A DNA stretch of 64,000 bases from Stenotrophomonas pavanii (GCF_900101175.1 NZ_FNFQ01000001.1:372001-436000); one strand, 5' to 3'. Shown: positions 54,158 to 62,568, counted from the stretch's first letter. A program made the numbers and translations. Notes: generated by a model from the letters alone, not told the origin.

Positions 54158-54775
54158 TCAGCAGGCAGCGGTGCGCCGGCTGCGACGGTACAGGGCCAGC
54201 GCCAGGTACAGCAGCCAGCCCACGATCACCACGATCACGGCCTTCTGCCCCAGCCCACGGGGCGGACCCCCGCGCCACAGTACGTGCAGCCACAACAGCA
54301 CGAAGGCCAGCCAGGCCCAGCCCCAGAGCAGGCCCGCGGCAGACTGCCAGCCCGGTTCGCGGCGCAGGTACCAGGCCTGCAGCAGCATGCCGACGCTGGC
54401 GCAGAGGAATGCGGTGTTGGCCGCCAGCCCATGGATGAACGGCGCCAGCAGTGGCTTGGCGTCGGGCAGCCAGCTGTCACCGATGGCGACCGTGGCCAGA
54501 CCCAGCGCCGAGACGGTGAACAGCAGCGGCGCCGCCGCGCTGCGCCGCGGGCCGATGCTGTCGCGATACAGGGCGATGCCGAGCAGCGCGATCGCCGCTG
54601 CCAGCACGCAGTAGGCCGCGCGCAACGCCAGCCCCCAGGGCCCGTGCAGGTAGAGGCTCAGCGTGGCCCGCACCCAGTCCAGGTCGGTGCGGACGAACTG
54701 GGTCCACAGCGCGGTCGCCAGGAACAGCAGCAGCGCCGCCGTCGCCAGCAGCGCCGCCGGACGCGCGCGGCTCAT
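54158..54775 (-). CDS. DUF998-like membrane protein
   Basis: A 205-residue inner-membrane protein with about six hydrophobic segments. Seen: LLATAALLLFLATALWTQFVR, then AYCVLAAAIALLGIALY, an Asp-containing loop DSWLPDAKPLLAPFIHGLAA, and the C-terminal AVIVVIVGWLLYLALALYRR. It fits the DUF998 family. GGAGG lies seven bases before ATG 54775, and the ATG overlaps the stop of the 57-residue gene upstream (ATGA). Function unknown. Confidence 0.8.
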   Translation of the reverse strand: MSRARPAALLATAALLLFLATALWTQFVRTDLDWVRATLSLYLHGPWGLALRAAYCVLAAAIALLGIALYRDSIGPRRSAAAPLLFTVSALGLATVAIGDSWLPDAKPLLAPFIHGLAANTAFLCASVGMLLQAWYLRREPGWQSAAGLLWGWAWLAFVLLWLHVLWRGGPPRGLGQKAVIVVIVGWLLYLALALYRRSRRTAAC

Positions 54776-54945
54776 GGGGACGCCTCCGGGTGCCGTGCCT
54801 GCCACTCGGCCAACGCCTTTCGATAACGCTGCAGCTCGTCGGCATACAGATCCAGCACGCACAGCGGGCAGCCGCTGCCGCAGCATTCGTTGGGACCGGG
54901 CTCTTCGGGTGGCTGCGGACGGGGATCGGGATCAGGGACGGACAC
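54772..54945 (-). CDS. oxidoreductase-like domain microprotein
   Basis: A 57-residue protein: an acidic, Pro-rich start (PDPDPRPQPPEEPGPNE), then CCGSGCPLCVLDLYADELQR and a helix YRKALAEWQAR. The CCGSGCPxC core is the oxidoreductase-like domain (PF09791), found as small proteins in proteobacteria and in mitochondrial proteins; four Cys may bind metal. Starts at GTG 54945. The stop overlaps the DUF998 start, so the two are coupled. The function of this domain is not established. Confidence 0.8.
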   Translation of the reverse strand: MSVPDPDPRPQPPEEPGPNECCGSGCPLCVLDLYADELQRYRKALAEWQARHPEASP

Positions 54946-54992
54946 GGTGGGAAGGCAATCGGTGGAAACGGGCGCCAGTGTAGCGGGCGGAC

Positions 54993-55595
54993 TCAGCGAT
55001 CCAGCTGGCGGCGCAGGTTGTCGCGGGCAGCCGCATCCAGGCGTTGATGGAAGAAATCACTGAGGAAAATGCGGGGTGCACGCAGCAGCCCCTGCAGGAA
55101 ACGACGGCGGCCGGCCCGGTACAGGAAGCCTGGCACCACGCCCTTGTACTCCTCGGCCACGCCACGGTCATAGGCGGCGAACACCGGCTCGGGCGCTGCC
55201 AGGATCGCCATGTCGCAGTCCAGGAACAGCGCCGCCTCGGCATCGACATCATCCGGACCGAGCTCGCCATGGCGGGCGGTCAGCAGGATCAACTGCTCGA
55301 CCCGGGCGGCATCGACGGTCGCCAGTTCCGGCGCCTGCGCGATCACCTGCAGCGCCAGTTGCGCCGAACGCGCCTCGTTGTCCTTGCGTCCCGCCACGTA
55401 GATCGCGTCGTGGTAGAGCACGGCCAGGTAGACCTCGGCCGGGTGCTGCCAACCGGGGCCGTCGGCGACCTCCTGGCAGTGCTGCAGCACCGCGCGCACG
55501 TGGCCGAAGTGATGGTAGGCGCGTGGTGGCGTTGCATAACGGTCCTGCAGCGCCTGCCACTGCGCCGGAGCAAGCGTCAGCGGGGAAAAATCCAT
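54993..55595 (-). CDS. predicted HD-type metal-dependent phosphohydrolase
   Basis: A 200-residue cytoplasmic protein of the HD superfamily. Seen: RAYHHFGHVRAVLQHC, VLYHDAIYVAGRKDNEARSA (the HD metal pair) and FLDCDMAILAAPEPVFAAYD. The set matches a widespread uncharacterised family. Substrate unknown; members are presumed phosphohydrolases. It probably heads the unit of three minus-strand genes (HD, microprotein, DUF998). Confidence 0.85.
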   Translation of the reverse strand: MDFSPLTLAPAQWQALQDRYATPPRAYHHFGHVRAVLQHCQEVADGPGWQHPAEVYLAVLYHDAIYVAGRKDNEARSAQLALQVIAQAPELATVDAARVEQLILLTARHGELGPDDVDAEAALFLDCDMAILAAPEPVFAAYDRGVAEEYKGVVPGFLYRAGRRRFLQGLLRAPRIFLSDFFHQRLDAAARDNLRRQLDR

Positions 55596-55825
55596 GCCCC
55601 GATCATCCCGCCTGCGTCGGCGGCGGGCAAGCGGGCGATTTTTTCACCAGCCGCTCACAATGCTTGCCCGGCCAGGCCTGGACGCGGTTGTCCACAGCTT
55701 TGTCGAGCACTGGTCCACACCGGTTGTGGATGAACATCCGGCCCGACCAGCGGTCACCGCAACGGTGCGTGCACAGGTCTACACTCGCCCTCAGGCGGAA
55801 GCGCCCGCCGCTGCCGGGAACCGTC

Positions 55826-56986
55826 ATGTGCCGTCCTGCCGCCCGATCCGTACTGCTCGCCTTGGCCGCCTTGGCCGCCTTGGCCGCATCCCCTGCAGTC
55901 GCGCAGGAGCGTGCGGCGACCGCAGCCCCCGTGGTCGCGGCCAGCCCTGTCGCGCCGACGATTCCGACGCCGCCGCAGGTGTTCGCGATCCCACCGGCGA
56001 TGCACGACATGCTGCGCACGCAGGTGATCAATCGCAGCTACTCGCGCGAGCAACGCCTGCAGGCCCTGGTGGAGATGATCTTCGACCGCCATGGCCTGGA
56101 CCTGCAGTACGACGCAGACGCGACCCTCACCGTCAGCGAAATCTGGCAGCAGCGACGCGCCAACTGCCTGGCGTTCACCCTGATGTTCGTCGCGCTGGCC
56201 CGCGAGGCCGGCATCCAGGCGCGCGTGCAGGAAGTCGGCCAGGTGGTGTCGTGGTACCAGGACCAGGCACAGGGGCTGGTCTACAGCGTGGGCCACGTCA
56301 ATGCCGGGGTCGGCTTCGCCGACCGCTTCGCCACGGTCGACCTGGACCGCAACGTGCTGTACGACCGCCGCGGGCCGCTGCCGATCAGCCAGGCACGGGC
56401 CTTGGCTCACTTCTACAACAACCGTGGCGCCGAACGCATGGCCAGCGGCGATCTGACCGGCGCACGTGCCTTCTTCAACACGGCGCTGGCGCAGGACGCC
56501 GGCTTTGCCGCCACCTGGAACAACCTGGGCGTGCTGGAGAACCGGATCGGCAATACGGCCGCTGCGCGCCGGGCACTGGAAACGGCGCTGCGCCTGGACG
56601 GTCGCCAGGATGCGGCACTGACCAACGCCAGCGCGCTGTACCGCAGGCTGGGCATGAACGTGCAGGCGCAGGCGCTGGAGCAGCGGTTGCAGTCGGTGCA
56701 GCGCGAGGACCCGTTCGCGCAGTACATGCTGGGCGCCGAAGCCGAGCGAGCCGGCCAACTGGACCAGGCGATCCGCCATTACCGGCAGGCCGTGCGCCTG
56801 TACGACACCGCGCATCAGTTCCACTTCGGGCTGGCGCGGGCCTATTTCCTGGCCGGCCAGCTCAAGCGCGCCGATCGTGAGCTGCTGCGCGCGCAGGAAC
56901 TGGGTGGGGCGCCGCAGCAGGCGCGCTACCAGGCCAAGCTGGACAGCCTGGCCCGCTGGCGCGCGCAGCAGCAGGCCAGGCGCTGA
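55826..56986 (+). CDS. transglutaminase-like TPR protein
   Basis: A 386-residue exported protein. Seen: signal peptide (LLALAALAALAASPAVAQ), a transglutaminase-like domain with Cys in RRANCLAFTLMFVALAREAG, His in SVGHVNAGVGF and Asp in FATVDLDRNVLYD (a Cys-His-Asp triad), then TPR repeats (NNRGAERMASGDLTGARAFF, WNNLGVLENRIGNTAAARRA, LGAEAERAGQLDQAIRHYR). The triad makes it a possible amidase, protease or peptidoglycan-active enzyme. No close partner is obvious. Confidence 0.82.
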   Translation: MCRPAARSVLLALAALAALAASPAVAQERAATAAPVVAASPVAPTIPTPPQVFAIPPAMHDMLRTQVINRSYSREQRLQALVEMIFDRHGLDLQYDADATLTVSEIWQQRRANCLAFTLMFVALAREAGIQARVQEVGQVVSWYQDQAQGLVYSVGHVNAGVGFADRFATVDLDRNVLYDRRGPLPISQARALAHFYNNRGAERMASGDLTGARAFFNTALAQDAGFAATWNNLGVLENRIGNTAAARRALETALRLDGRQDAALTNASALYRRLGMNVQAQALEQRLQSVQREDPFAQYMLGAEAERAGQLDQAIRHYRQAVRLYDTAHQFHFGLARAYFLAGQLKRADRELLRAQELGGAPQQARYQAKLDSLARWRAQQQARR

Positions 56987-56993
56987 CGGCCGG

Positions 56994-57329
56994 TCAGGCC
57001 TTCTTGAGGAAACAGGTCTTCAGGACCAGGCCCTTGATCTTGTCCGAGTTGCCTTCGATGTGCTCGGCATCGTCCTCGACCAGGCGGATGTTGCGGATCA
57101 CGGTGCCCTGCTTGAGCGGAATCGAGGAGCCCTTCACCTTCAGGTCCTTGATCACGGTGACGGTGTCGCCGGCCTGCAGGGTGTTGCCGTTGCTGTCGCG
57201 CACGACCAGGGTGGAACCGGCGCTTTCCTCGGCGGTCCATTCGAAACCGCAGTCGGCGCAGATCCACAGCGCGCCATCGGCGTAGGTGTTTTCCAGCGTG
57301 CACTGCGGGCAGGCGGGGGCAGAAGACAT
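56994..57329 (-). CDS. zinc ribbon protein YjdM/PhnA
   Basis: A 111-residue cytoplasmic protein of the PhnA/YjdM family. Seen: N-terminal zinc ribbon CPQCTLENTYADGALWICADC, then the YjdM domain with VVRDSNGNTLQAGDTVTVIK, LKVKGSSIPLKQGTVIRNI and a final KGLVLKTCFLKKA. Despite the PhnA name, phosphonate breakdown is not established. Start MSSAPACPQC is used. Confidence 0.9.
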   Translation of the reverse strand: MSSAPACPQCTLENTYADGALWICADCGFEWTAEESAGSTLVVRDSNGNTLQAGDTVTVIKDLKVKGSSIPLKQGTVIRNIRLVEDDAEHIEGNSDKIKGLVLKTCFLKKA

Positions 57330-57504
57330 CAGCAAGTACCTCAAAGTGAATCAACAGCCGCCATTGTAACCGCCCGGCTCCCCGGGCCTTTGCGCGCGGC
57401 GGCCGGCGGCCCTGCCTGCGCCGGCACCAGAGGCTGCGGAAACTTGCAGTCGGCGGCGAACTGCAGCAGAGTGCGCGGCCCCTGATCGCCCCCCGGAACT
57501 CCCC

Positions 57505-58866
57505 ATGCGCCTCGGCATCGACTTCGGTACCAGCAACTCCGCCGCCGCCATCGTGCATGAGGGGAAACTGCTGCCGATCCGCTTCGGCGACGCCGAACAG
57601 TTCCGTACCAGCGTGTATTTCCCCGGCGTGGTACCCGACCCGGACGATTTCCAGCTCGATGACGGACAGGAACACCAGCTGCAGCAGATGATCGACAGCG
57701 CCGCGCGCGCCGCCCGTGCCGCCGGCCAGCAACGCACGCCGCAGGCGCTGCGCCGCGAAGCCCTGCGCGCCCTGCGCCGTGAATGGATGGAAGCCCGCGC
57801 CGGCAAGGAACGCAGCGCCAGCGACCTGCTGCAGAACGCGGTCTATGGCGACGACGCGCTGGACGCCTATTTCGAGGAACACGAAGGCAACCTGGTGCAG
57901 AGCCCGAAATCGATGCTGGGCTACAACCTGCACCCGCGCGCGAAGCAGACCATCACCGGTATCGCCGCGCACATCCTCGAACACATCCGCCTGACCGCCA
58001 GCGCCCAGCTCGGCCAGCCGCTGCGCGCCGCCCTGCTCGGCCGCCCGGTGCAGTTCCGCAGTTCGATCGGCGCAGCCGGCAACGACCAGGCGCTGGACAT
58101 CCTGCGCGACGCCGCCACCCAGGCCGGTTTCGACCAGATCGATTTCCTCGAGGAACCGGCTGCGGCCGCCATGCATTACCACGCCGAAAGCCGCGAGCGG
58201 CACCAGGCGGTGATCGTCGACATCGGTGGCGGTACCACCGACATCGCCCATGCCGAAGTCGGCGGCGATGACGCGCCGCGCATCCACCGCGCCTGGGGTA
58301 TCGCCCGCGGCGGTACCGATATCGACCTGGCGCTGAGCCTGTCCAGCTACATGCCACTGTTCGGCCGCGGCGTCACCCGCGTGCCCGCCCACCACTATGT
58401 CGAAGCGGCCACCGTGCAGGACATGACCCGCCAGCGCGAGTTCCGCCTGCACAAGTACGATCACGTCGACGCCCCGTGGGGCGCGCGCCTGCAGGCCCTG
58501 CAGGACACCGGCAACACCGCCCGCCTGTACCGCGACGTCGAGCGCGCCAAGATCGCGCTCAGCACCGCCAGCGAGCACCGCAGCACGCTGGACTACATCG
58601 CCCGCGACCTGCATGCCGACAGCAGCGCCGACGGCCTGGCCGCCGCCGCGCATGGCTACCTGGAGCAGATCCGCGAGCTGCTCGCCCAGGTCCGCAGCGA
58701 CATCGACGGCGACCCGGACGCGGTGTTCCTGACCGGCGGCATGTCCCGCGCCGGGTACCTGCGCCAGGCGGTGGCGCAGGCCTTCCCGGGGGCCCGCGTG
58801 GTCCATGGGGAGCCTTCGTTGGGCGTGGTCCAGGGCCTTGCTCTGGCGGCAGCCAGCCGGGATTAA
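57505..58866 (+). CDS. Hsp70 family protein, YegD-like
   Basis: A 453-residue protein of the Hsp70/actin ATPase fold, shorter than DnaK (about 640). Seen: phosphate-1 MRLGIDFGTSNSAAAI, FLEEPAAAAMHYH, the phosphate-2 motif VIVDIGGGTTDIAHAEV, GGTDIDLALS and the adenosine motif VFLTGGMSRAGYLR. The C-terminal substrate-binding lid of DnaK is absent. YegD-like proteins are poorly characterised; no J-protein or GrpE lies nearby. Confidence 0.9.
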   Translation: MRLGIDFGTSNSAAAIVHEGKLLPIRFGDAEQFRTSVYFPGVVPDPDDFQLDDGQEHQLQQMIDSAARAARAAGQQRTPQALRREALRALRREWMEARAGKERSASDLLQNAVYGDDALDAYFEEHEGNLVQSPKSMLGYNLHPRAKQTITGIAAHILEHIRLTASAQLGQPLRAALLGRPVQFRSSIGAAGNDQALDILRDAATQAGFDQIDFLEEPAAAAMHYHAESRERHQAVIVDIGGGTTDIAHAEVGGDDAPRIHRAWGIARGGTDIDLALSLSSYMPLFGRGVTRVPAHHYVEAATVQDMTRQREFRLHKYDHVDAPWGARLQALQDTGNTARLYRDVERAKIALSTASEHRSTLDYIARDLHADSSADGLAAAAHGYLEQIRELLAQVRSDIDGDPDAVFLTGGMSRAGYLRQAVAQAFPGARVVHGEPSLGVVQGLALAAASRD

Positions 58867-59003
58867 CAAAACGTTACGGGGTCTAAGTTACCCTTGGTCG
58901 GCTAGAACCACCGCTGCACCTTCCACTGGCCACGCCGGTGTGTGTCCACAGTGCAGCCTGGCCCGTCCTGCGGGCCTAGCGGCCATGCCTTCCTGGCTCG
59001 TTC

Positions 59004-59390
59004 ATGGTCCGCGTACTACCGGAGCCGCCATCGAGACCCGCTTTGGGCACCCGCCAGGCCCCCGTGGCCTTACAACCTGACGCAGCACCTGCACCCATCG
59101 ACTGCCGCCGTTGTGACGCGGTCTGTTGCCGGTTGCCGGTACTGCTGCAGCCCGGCGACCACGTGCCCGGCCAGTTCCTGTCACGCGACACCCACGGCCG
59201 TGCCGTGATGGCGCGCAACGAGGAAGGCTGGTGCGCGGCGATCGATCCCTATCACCTGCGCTGCACGATCTATTCGCAGCGCCCGGCGATCTGCCGCCAG
59301 TTTTCGATGGGCGGCGATGACTGCCGCCGCGAGCGGCAGGACTACCTGCGCCAGGCCGACGCCTGGGCGCTTTCCTCCCCTTCCACCTGA
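59004..59390 (+). CDS. YkgJ family cysteine cluster protein
   Basis: A 128-residue protein of the YkgJ family (UPF0153/CxxCxxCC). Seen: CRRCDAVCCRLPVLL, then C in EGWCAAID, C in LRCTIYSQRPAICRQFSMGG and a last C in DDCRRERQ, eight Cys able to bind zinc or an iron-sulfur cluster. The first 20 residues look non-conserved; a GTG at 59064 is a possible true start. Downstream is the 60-residue gene, in the same direction. Confidence 0.85.
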   Translation: MVRVLPEPPSRPALGTRQAPVALQPDAAPAPIDCRRCDAVCCRLPVLLQPGDHVPGQFLSRDTHGRAVMARNEEGWCAAIDPYHLRCTIYSQRPAICRQFSMGGDDCRRERQDYLRQADAWALSSPST

Positions 59391-59401
59391 CAGGAGCAAC
59401 C

Positions 59402-59584
59402 ATGCCCCGCAAGGCAAAGACCCCCGCGAAGGCCAGCAACAGCATCCGCAGCGAACGCAAGGGCGCGGCCGCCAGCACCGTGGTCAGCAGCGATTCGATC
59501 GCTTCGGACCTGGCAGCGTTCCGCAAGGCCGGTGGCAAGATCGAAGTCCTCGGCACCACCTGGGCGCTGAAAAAAGCCAGCTGA
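59402..59584 (+). CDS. small basic protein, unknown function
   Basis: A 60-residue protein with a Lys/Arg-rich first half (PRKAKTPAKASNSIRSERKG) and a C-terminal IEVLGTTWALKKAS. CAGGAGC lies five bases before the ATG, and it follows the YkgJ gene by 11 bases. It resembles no family I know; the basic half could bind nucleic acid. Real expression is likely from the good start context. Confidence 0.65.
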   Translation: MPRKAKTPAKASNSIRSERKGAAASTVVSSDSIASDLAAFRKAGGKIEVLGTTWALKKAS

Positions 59585-59595
59585 CCCCGCTCCGA

Positions 59596-59618
59596 CCGCG
59601 GCGGCGCTGCCGCCGCGG
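59596..59618. terminator. bidirectional GC hairpin
   Basis: CCGCGGCGGC/GCCGCCGCGG stem with a three-base loop between convergent genes, without T tracts. Confidence 0.5.
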
Positions 59619-59633
59619 CCTGCCGGACCGCGC

Positions 59634-60515
59634 TCAGCGATCCAAGCGCACCTGCACACTGCCCGAATGCGACTGGATGCGGATGTCACCATCGCCGCTG
59701 CCCAGGCGCGTGTCCAGATGGCTGCCCGGCCCGTAGCGCGGGCGCTCCACCTGGCCGGCATCGCTGTTGATCGAGCCACTGAAGCTGTTCACCGACAGCT
59801 GCGCCGAGACCGTGCGTGGCAGCCGCAGGTTGACCGACGCACTCACCGATTCAACATTGATGCGACCGCCCGGCGCCAACCCGGCCGCCGACAGGTCGAT
59901 GCTGCCCGATACGGTTTCCACCGCCAGCCGCTGCACCCGGCCGGCATCGACCTCGACCCGCCCGGACACGGTCTGTGCGCCGATGTCGCCGGACACGCCG
60001 CCGCCTGCGTCGATACGGCCACTGACCGTGTTCACATCCAGCTTCGGCGTCTGCAGGCGGGCGCTCACGCTGCCGCTGACCGTGTTGAGCTTGCTGTCGC
60101 CACTGCGGCCCGCCGCGCTCAGGCTGCCGCTGACGGTGTCGGCCTGCAGCCGACGCACGTCGATGCCACTGATGTCCTGGCTGGCACTGACCGTGCTCAG
60201 CAGCAGCTCCACCGAGCGCGGCACGTTCAGCACCAGCGTCGCGCCGCCATTGTTGCTGCGGCGCGGATACTCGATCTCCCAGCGCACGCGGTTGGCACTC
60301 TTCTCCTGGCGCAGCTGCAGGCCGTCGCTGAGCGTGCCGGTGAGCTGCACGTCGTTGCGGTCCCAGCCACGCACGGTCACCTTGCCGGCCACGTTGCTCA
60401 GTTCGATGCGGCCGCCCGCAGCCAGGTTGTGACGCTCGTCGATCCGGGTGTCAGCCAGGGCCACTACGGGCACCAGCAACAGTGCCGCACAGCAGGTCAT
60501 CAGGGTTCGGGTCAT
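59634..60515 (-). CDS. DUF4097 beta-repeat exported protein
   Basis: A 293-residue protein with a signal peptide (LMTCCAALLLVPVVALA) and a DUF4097 beta-strand repeat body. Seen: IELSNVAGKVTVRGWDRNDV, then about eight repeats of the type VSGSxxxxG/VSGRxxxxA (NTVSGSVSARL, NTVSGRIDAGG, ETVSGSIDLSA), which will stack as a beta helix. It is the last gene of an ECF sigma operon. DUF4097 proteins are envelope-stress or LiaI/LiaF-like in some bacteria; function here unknown. Confidence 0.88.
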   Translation of the reverse strand: MTRTLMTCCAALLLVPVVALADTRIDERHNLAAGGRIELSNVAGKVTVRGWDRNDVQLTGTLSDGLQLRQEKSANRVRWEIEYPRRSNNGGATLVLNVPRSVELLLSTVSASQDISGIDVRRLQADTVSGSLSAAGRSGDSKLNTVSGSVSARLQTPKLDVNTVSGRIDAGGGVSGDIGAQTVSGRVEVDAGRVQRLAVETVSGSIDLSAAGLAPGGRINVESVSASVNLRLPRTVSAQLSVNSFSGSINSDAGQVERPRYGPGSHLDTRLGSGDGDIRIQSHSGSVQVRLDR

Positions 60516-60525
60516 GGGGGTCTCC

Positions 60526-61059
60526 TCAGGTCGTCAGGCCGGACTCGGCGGCATAGGCCGCCTGCCGGGTCAGTTCCAGCCGCAGCGCGTAAGTGCGCCT
60601 GAGCTGTCCAAGCAGGTGGGGCGCTCGCGGGTCCTGCGCCAGCGCGGCACGGATCTGCGCCGCGCTTTCATCCAGTTCGTGCAACGCCGGCTGCCACTCC
60701 GGCGCGCGGCCATCGGGCAGCGAGGCGACGGCCTGCTGGTACTGCTCGGTCATGGCCGCCGCCTGCAGCTGCAGGGTGGATGGCACCGGCGCGTCTGGCT
60801 GCGCATGGCGCCAGGGTGCCACGGCGTAGACCGCCAGGCTGGCCGCCAGGGCAGCGCCGACCGGCAGCCACCCGCGTCGGCGCGAGCGCGTTGGCAGGGC
60901 CACCACGTTGTCCGTTGGCGCAGGTGCTGCCTGCGGTTCACGCGGCGGCAGCTGGGCCGACAGGCGTGCCCAGCCATCGGCGGGCACATCGCGCTCGCTG
61001 GGCAGCGCGCGCAAGCGTGCCACAAGGTCGTGGTCGGAATCGTGTTCGTGTGTACTCAT
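60526..61059 (-). CDS. membrane-bound anti-sigma-like protein
   Basis: A 177-residue protein: a charged N-terminal domain (SDHDLVARLRALPSERDVPA), one membrane segment (RRGWLPVGAALAASLAVYAVAPW) and a helical C-terminus (QLQAAAMTEQYQQAVASLPDGR). Lying between an ECF sigma factor and an exported protein, with a cytoplasmic head and one TM helix, it is probably the anti-sigma factor. No ZAS zinc motif (HxxxCxxC) is seen, so it is a non-ZAS type. It overlaps the sigma stop by four bases. Confidence 0.72.
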   Translation of the reverse strand: MSTHEHDSDHDLVARLRALPSERDVPADGWARLSAQLPPREPQAAPAPTDNVVALPTRSRRRGWLPVGAALAASLAVYAVAPWRHAQPDAPVPSTLQLQAAAMTEQYQQAVASLPDGRAPEWQPALHELDESAAQIRAALAQDPRAPHLLGQLRRTYALRLELTRQAAYAAESGLTT

Positions 61060-61721
61060 GTCATGTCTCCCAGCCGTGCGCGCAACAAGCCGCGCGCACG
61101 ATGCAACTGTGCCTTCGAACTGCCGACGGCCATCTGCAGCTGCTCGGCGATTTCCTGGTGTTTCCAGCCTTCGATGTCGTGCAGTACCAGTACCGCACGG
61201 GCCCTCGGCGGCAACGTCGCGAGGGCGCGCTCCAGGTCGCGCTCGGTACCGGCACAACGGTCGTGCACCGCCAGCTCCTGCAGGCCGCCGTCGACTTCGT
61301 CCAGGCTGTCGTGGTCCTGCCCGGCAGCGCGCCCGCGCAGCTCCATCAGTGCGGCGTTGACGCCCAGACGGTGCAGCCAGGTCGACAGGCTGCTTTCGAA
61401 CCGGAACCCCGGCAGCGCCTTCCATGCCTGCAGGAACGCTTCCTGCAGGGCATCTTCGGCACGTGCCTGCTGGCCGCCACACAGCCGCCACAGCACGGCG
61501 AACACGCGTGGTGCATGGCGCCGGTACAGATGTTCGTACGCTGCGGTATCGCCGGCGGCCGCCGCCCGCACCAGGGCGGGTTCGTCGATGGCGTCGTGGG
61601 CGGCAGGCGGTGCTGGCATGGTGGTGTCGAGCATATCGCTTGGATGCGGCAGCCCCGGAAAAGGTTTAGAGCCGATCGTCGCGGCGGGCGATGCAACCTT
61701 TTCGGCGGCTGCTGCATCCAT
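61056..61721 (-). CDS. ECF RNA polymerase sigma factor
   Basis: A 221-residue sigma-70 family regulator. Seen: region 2 (AAYEHLYRRHAPRVFAVLWRL, EDALQEAFLQAWKALPGF), then region 4 (RALATLPPRARAVLVLHDIE, EIAEQLQMAVGSSKAQLHRAR). Start ATG 61721 has GAAGGA upstream; an ATG at 61634 would give a shorter N-terminus closer to typical ECFs. It probably directs its own operon together with the anti-sigma and DUF4097 genes. Confidence 0.9.
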   Translation of the reverse strand: MDAAAAEKVASPAATIGSKPFPGLPHPSDMLDTTMPAPPAAHDAIDEPALVRAAAAGDTAAYEHLYRRHAPRVFAVLWRLCGGQQARAEDALQEAFLQAWKALPGFRFESSLSTWLHRLGVNAALMELRGRAAGQDHDSLDEVDGGLQELAVHDRCAGTERDLERALATLPPRARAVLVLHDIEGWKHQEIAEQLQMAVGSSKAQLHRARGLLRARLGDMT

Positions 61722-61760
61722 GGAAGGTCCTTCGCGAAAACGTCGTCCGGGAGTCCTGCC

Positions 61761-61940
61761 ATGTCCAGCCCTGCCTGCGCCGCCCTGCTGGTGATCGCCA
61801 CCTGCGCCGTACTCCAGGCATTGGGGCTGTCAGTGCAGCTGCGCCCGGACCACGGCCGCGCCTGCCTGCAGCAGCATCGCCAGGCGCTCGTCTGCCTGGC
61901 CTGGACCCCGGCGGTCGAATCCCCTGCACGCGCCGGGTAA
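61761..61940 (+). CDS. small hypothetical protein with hydrophobic N-terminus
   Basis: A 59-residue protein: MSSPACAALLVIATCAVLQA gives one short hydrophobic segment, followed by a polar tail with Cys. It starts 39 bases from the divergent sigma gene, and no good ribosome binding site is visible. It may be a small membrane peptide or chance coding. Confidence 0.4.
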   Translation: MSSPACAALLVIATCAVLQALGLSVQLRPDHGRACLQQHRQALVCLAWTPAVESPARAG

Positions 61941-61974
61941 CATCGGGGGCCGTTTCTCGCTCTGTCGTCGCCCC

Positions 61975-62568
61975 ATGATGTTGTCGCTGAAGGATCACCT
62001 GCCCCCCTGGACCCACCCCTGGCTGCATGACGTGGGCATCGCCGTGAAGATCCTGCTGACCCTGCTCGCCGCGTGGCTGCTGCGGGTGCTGGCGCGGCGC
62101 CTGATCCGTCGTTTCGCCGAGCACTACACGCTGCCGCCCGAGATGGCGATGGGCGCCCGCCGGATCAGCAGTTTCGTGGTCTATTTCAGCGCCCTGCTGT
62201 ACATCCTCAGCCTGCTTGGCGCGTCGCCTTCGGTGCTGTGGACGGCGTTCACCGGCTTTGCCGCTGTCGGTGCCGTGGCCTTCTTCGCGGCGTGGAGCGT
62301 GCTGTCCAACATCTTCTGCACGCTGCTGATCTTCACCACCCGCCCGTTCCGCCTGCACGACTACATCGAGGTGCTGGAGAACGGCGAGAAGCCCGGCCTG
62401 AAGGGCCGGGTGATCGACGTGAACCTGATCTACACCACGCTGCAGGAAACCGGCGACGGCCACGAAGGCACGGTGCTGCAGTTGCCGAACAACCTGTTCT
62501 TCCAGCGCACGGTGCGCCGTTGGCGCGACCCGGCACAGGCGCCCGGCGGCATCCAGGGCGACGGTTGA
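61975..62568 (+). CDS. MscS-type mechanosensitive channel
   Basis: A 197-residue inner-membrane channel protein. Seen: three hydrophobic segments (AVKILLTLLAAWLLRVLARR, ISSFVVYFSALLYILSLLG, and the pore helix with GFAAVGAVAFFAAWSVLSN), then the beta domain with TRPFRLHDYIEVLENGEKPG and TVLQLPNNLFFQRTVRRW. The pore helix carries the Gly/Ala pattern of MscS. It lacks the larger C-terminal cage of E. coli MscS, giving a minimal channel. Confidence 0.9.
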   Translation: MMLSLKDHLPPWTHPWLHDVGIAVKILLTLLAAWLLRVLARRLIRRFAEHYTLPPEMAMGARRISSFVVYFSALLYILSLLGASPSVLWTAFTGFAAVGAVAFFAAWSVLSNIFCTLLIFTTRPFRLHDYIEVLENGEKPGLKGRVIDVNLIYTTLQETGDGHEGTVLQLPNNLFFQRTVRRWRDPAQAPGGIQGDG

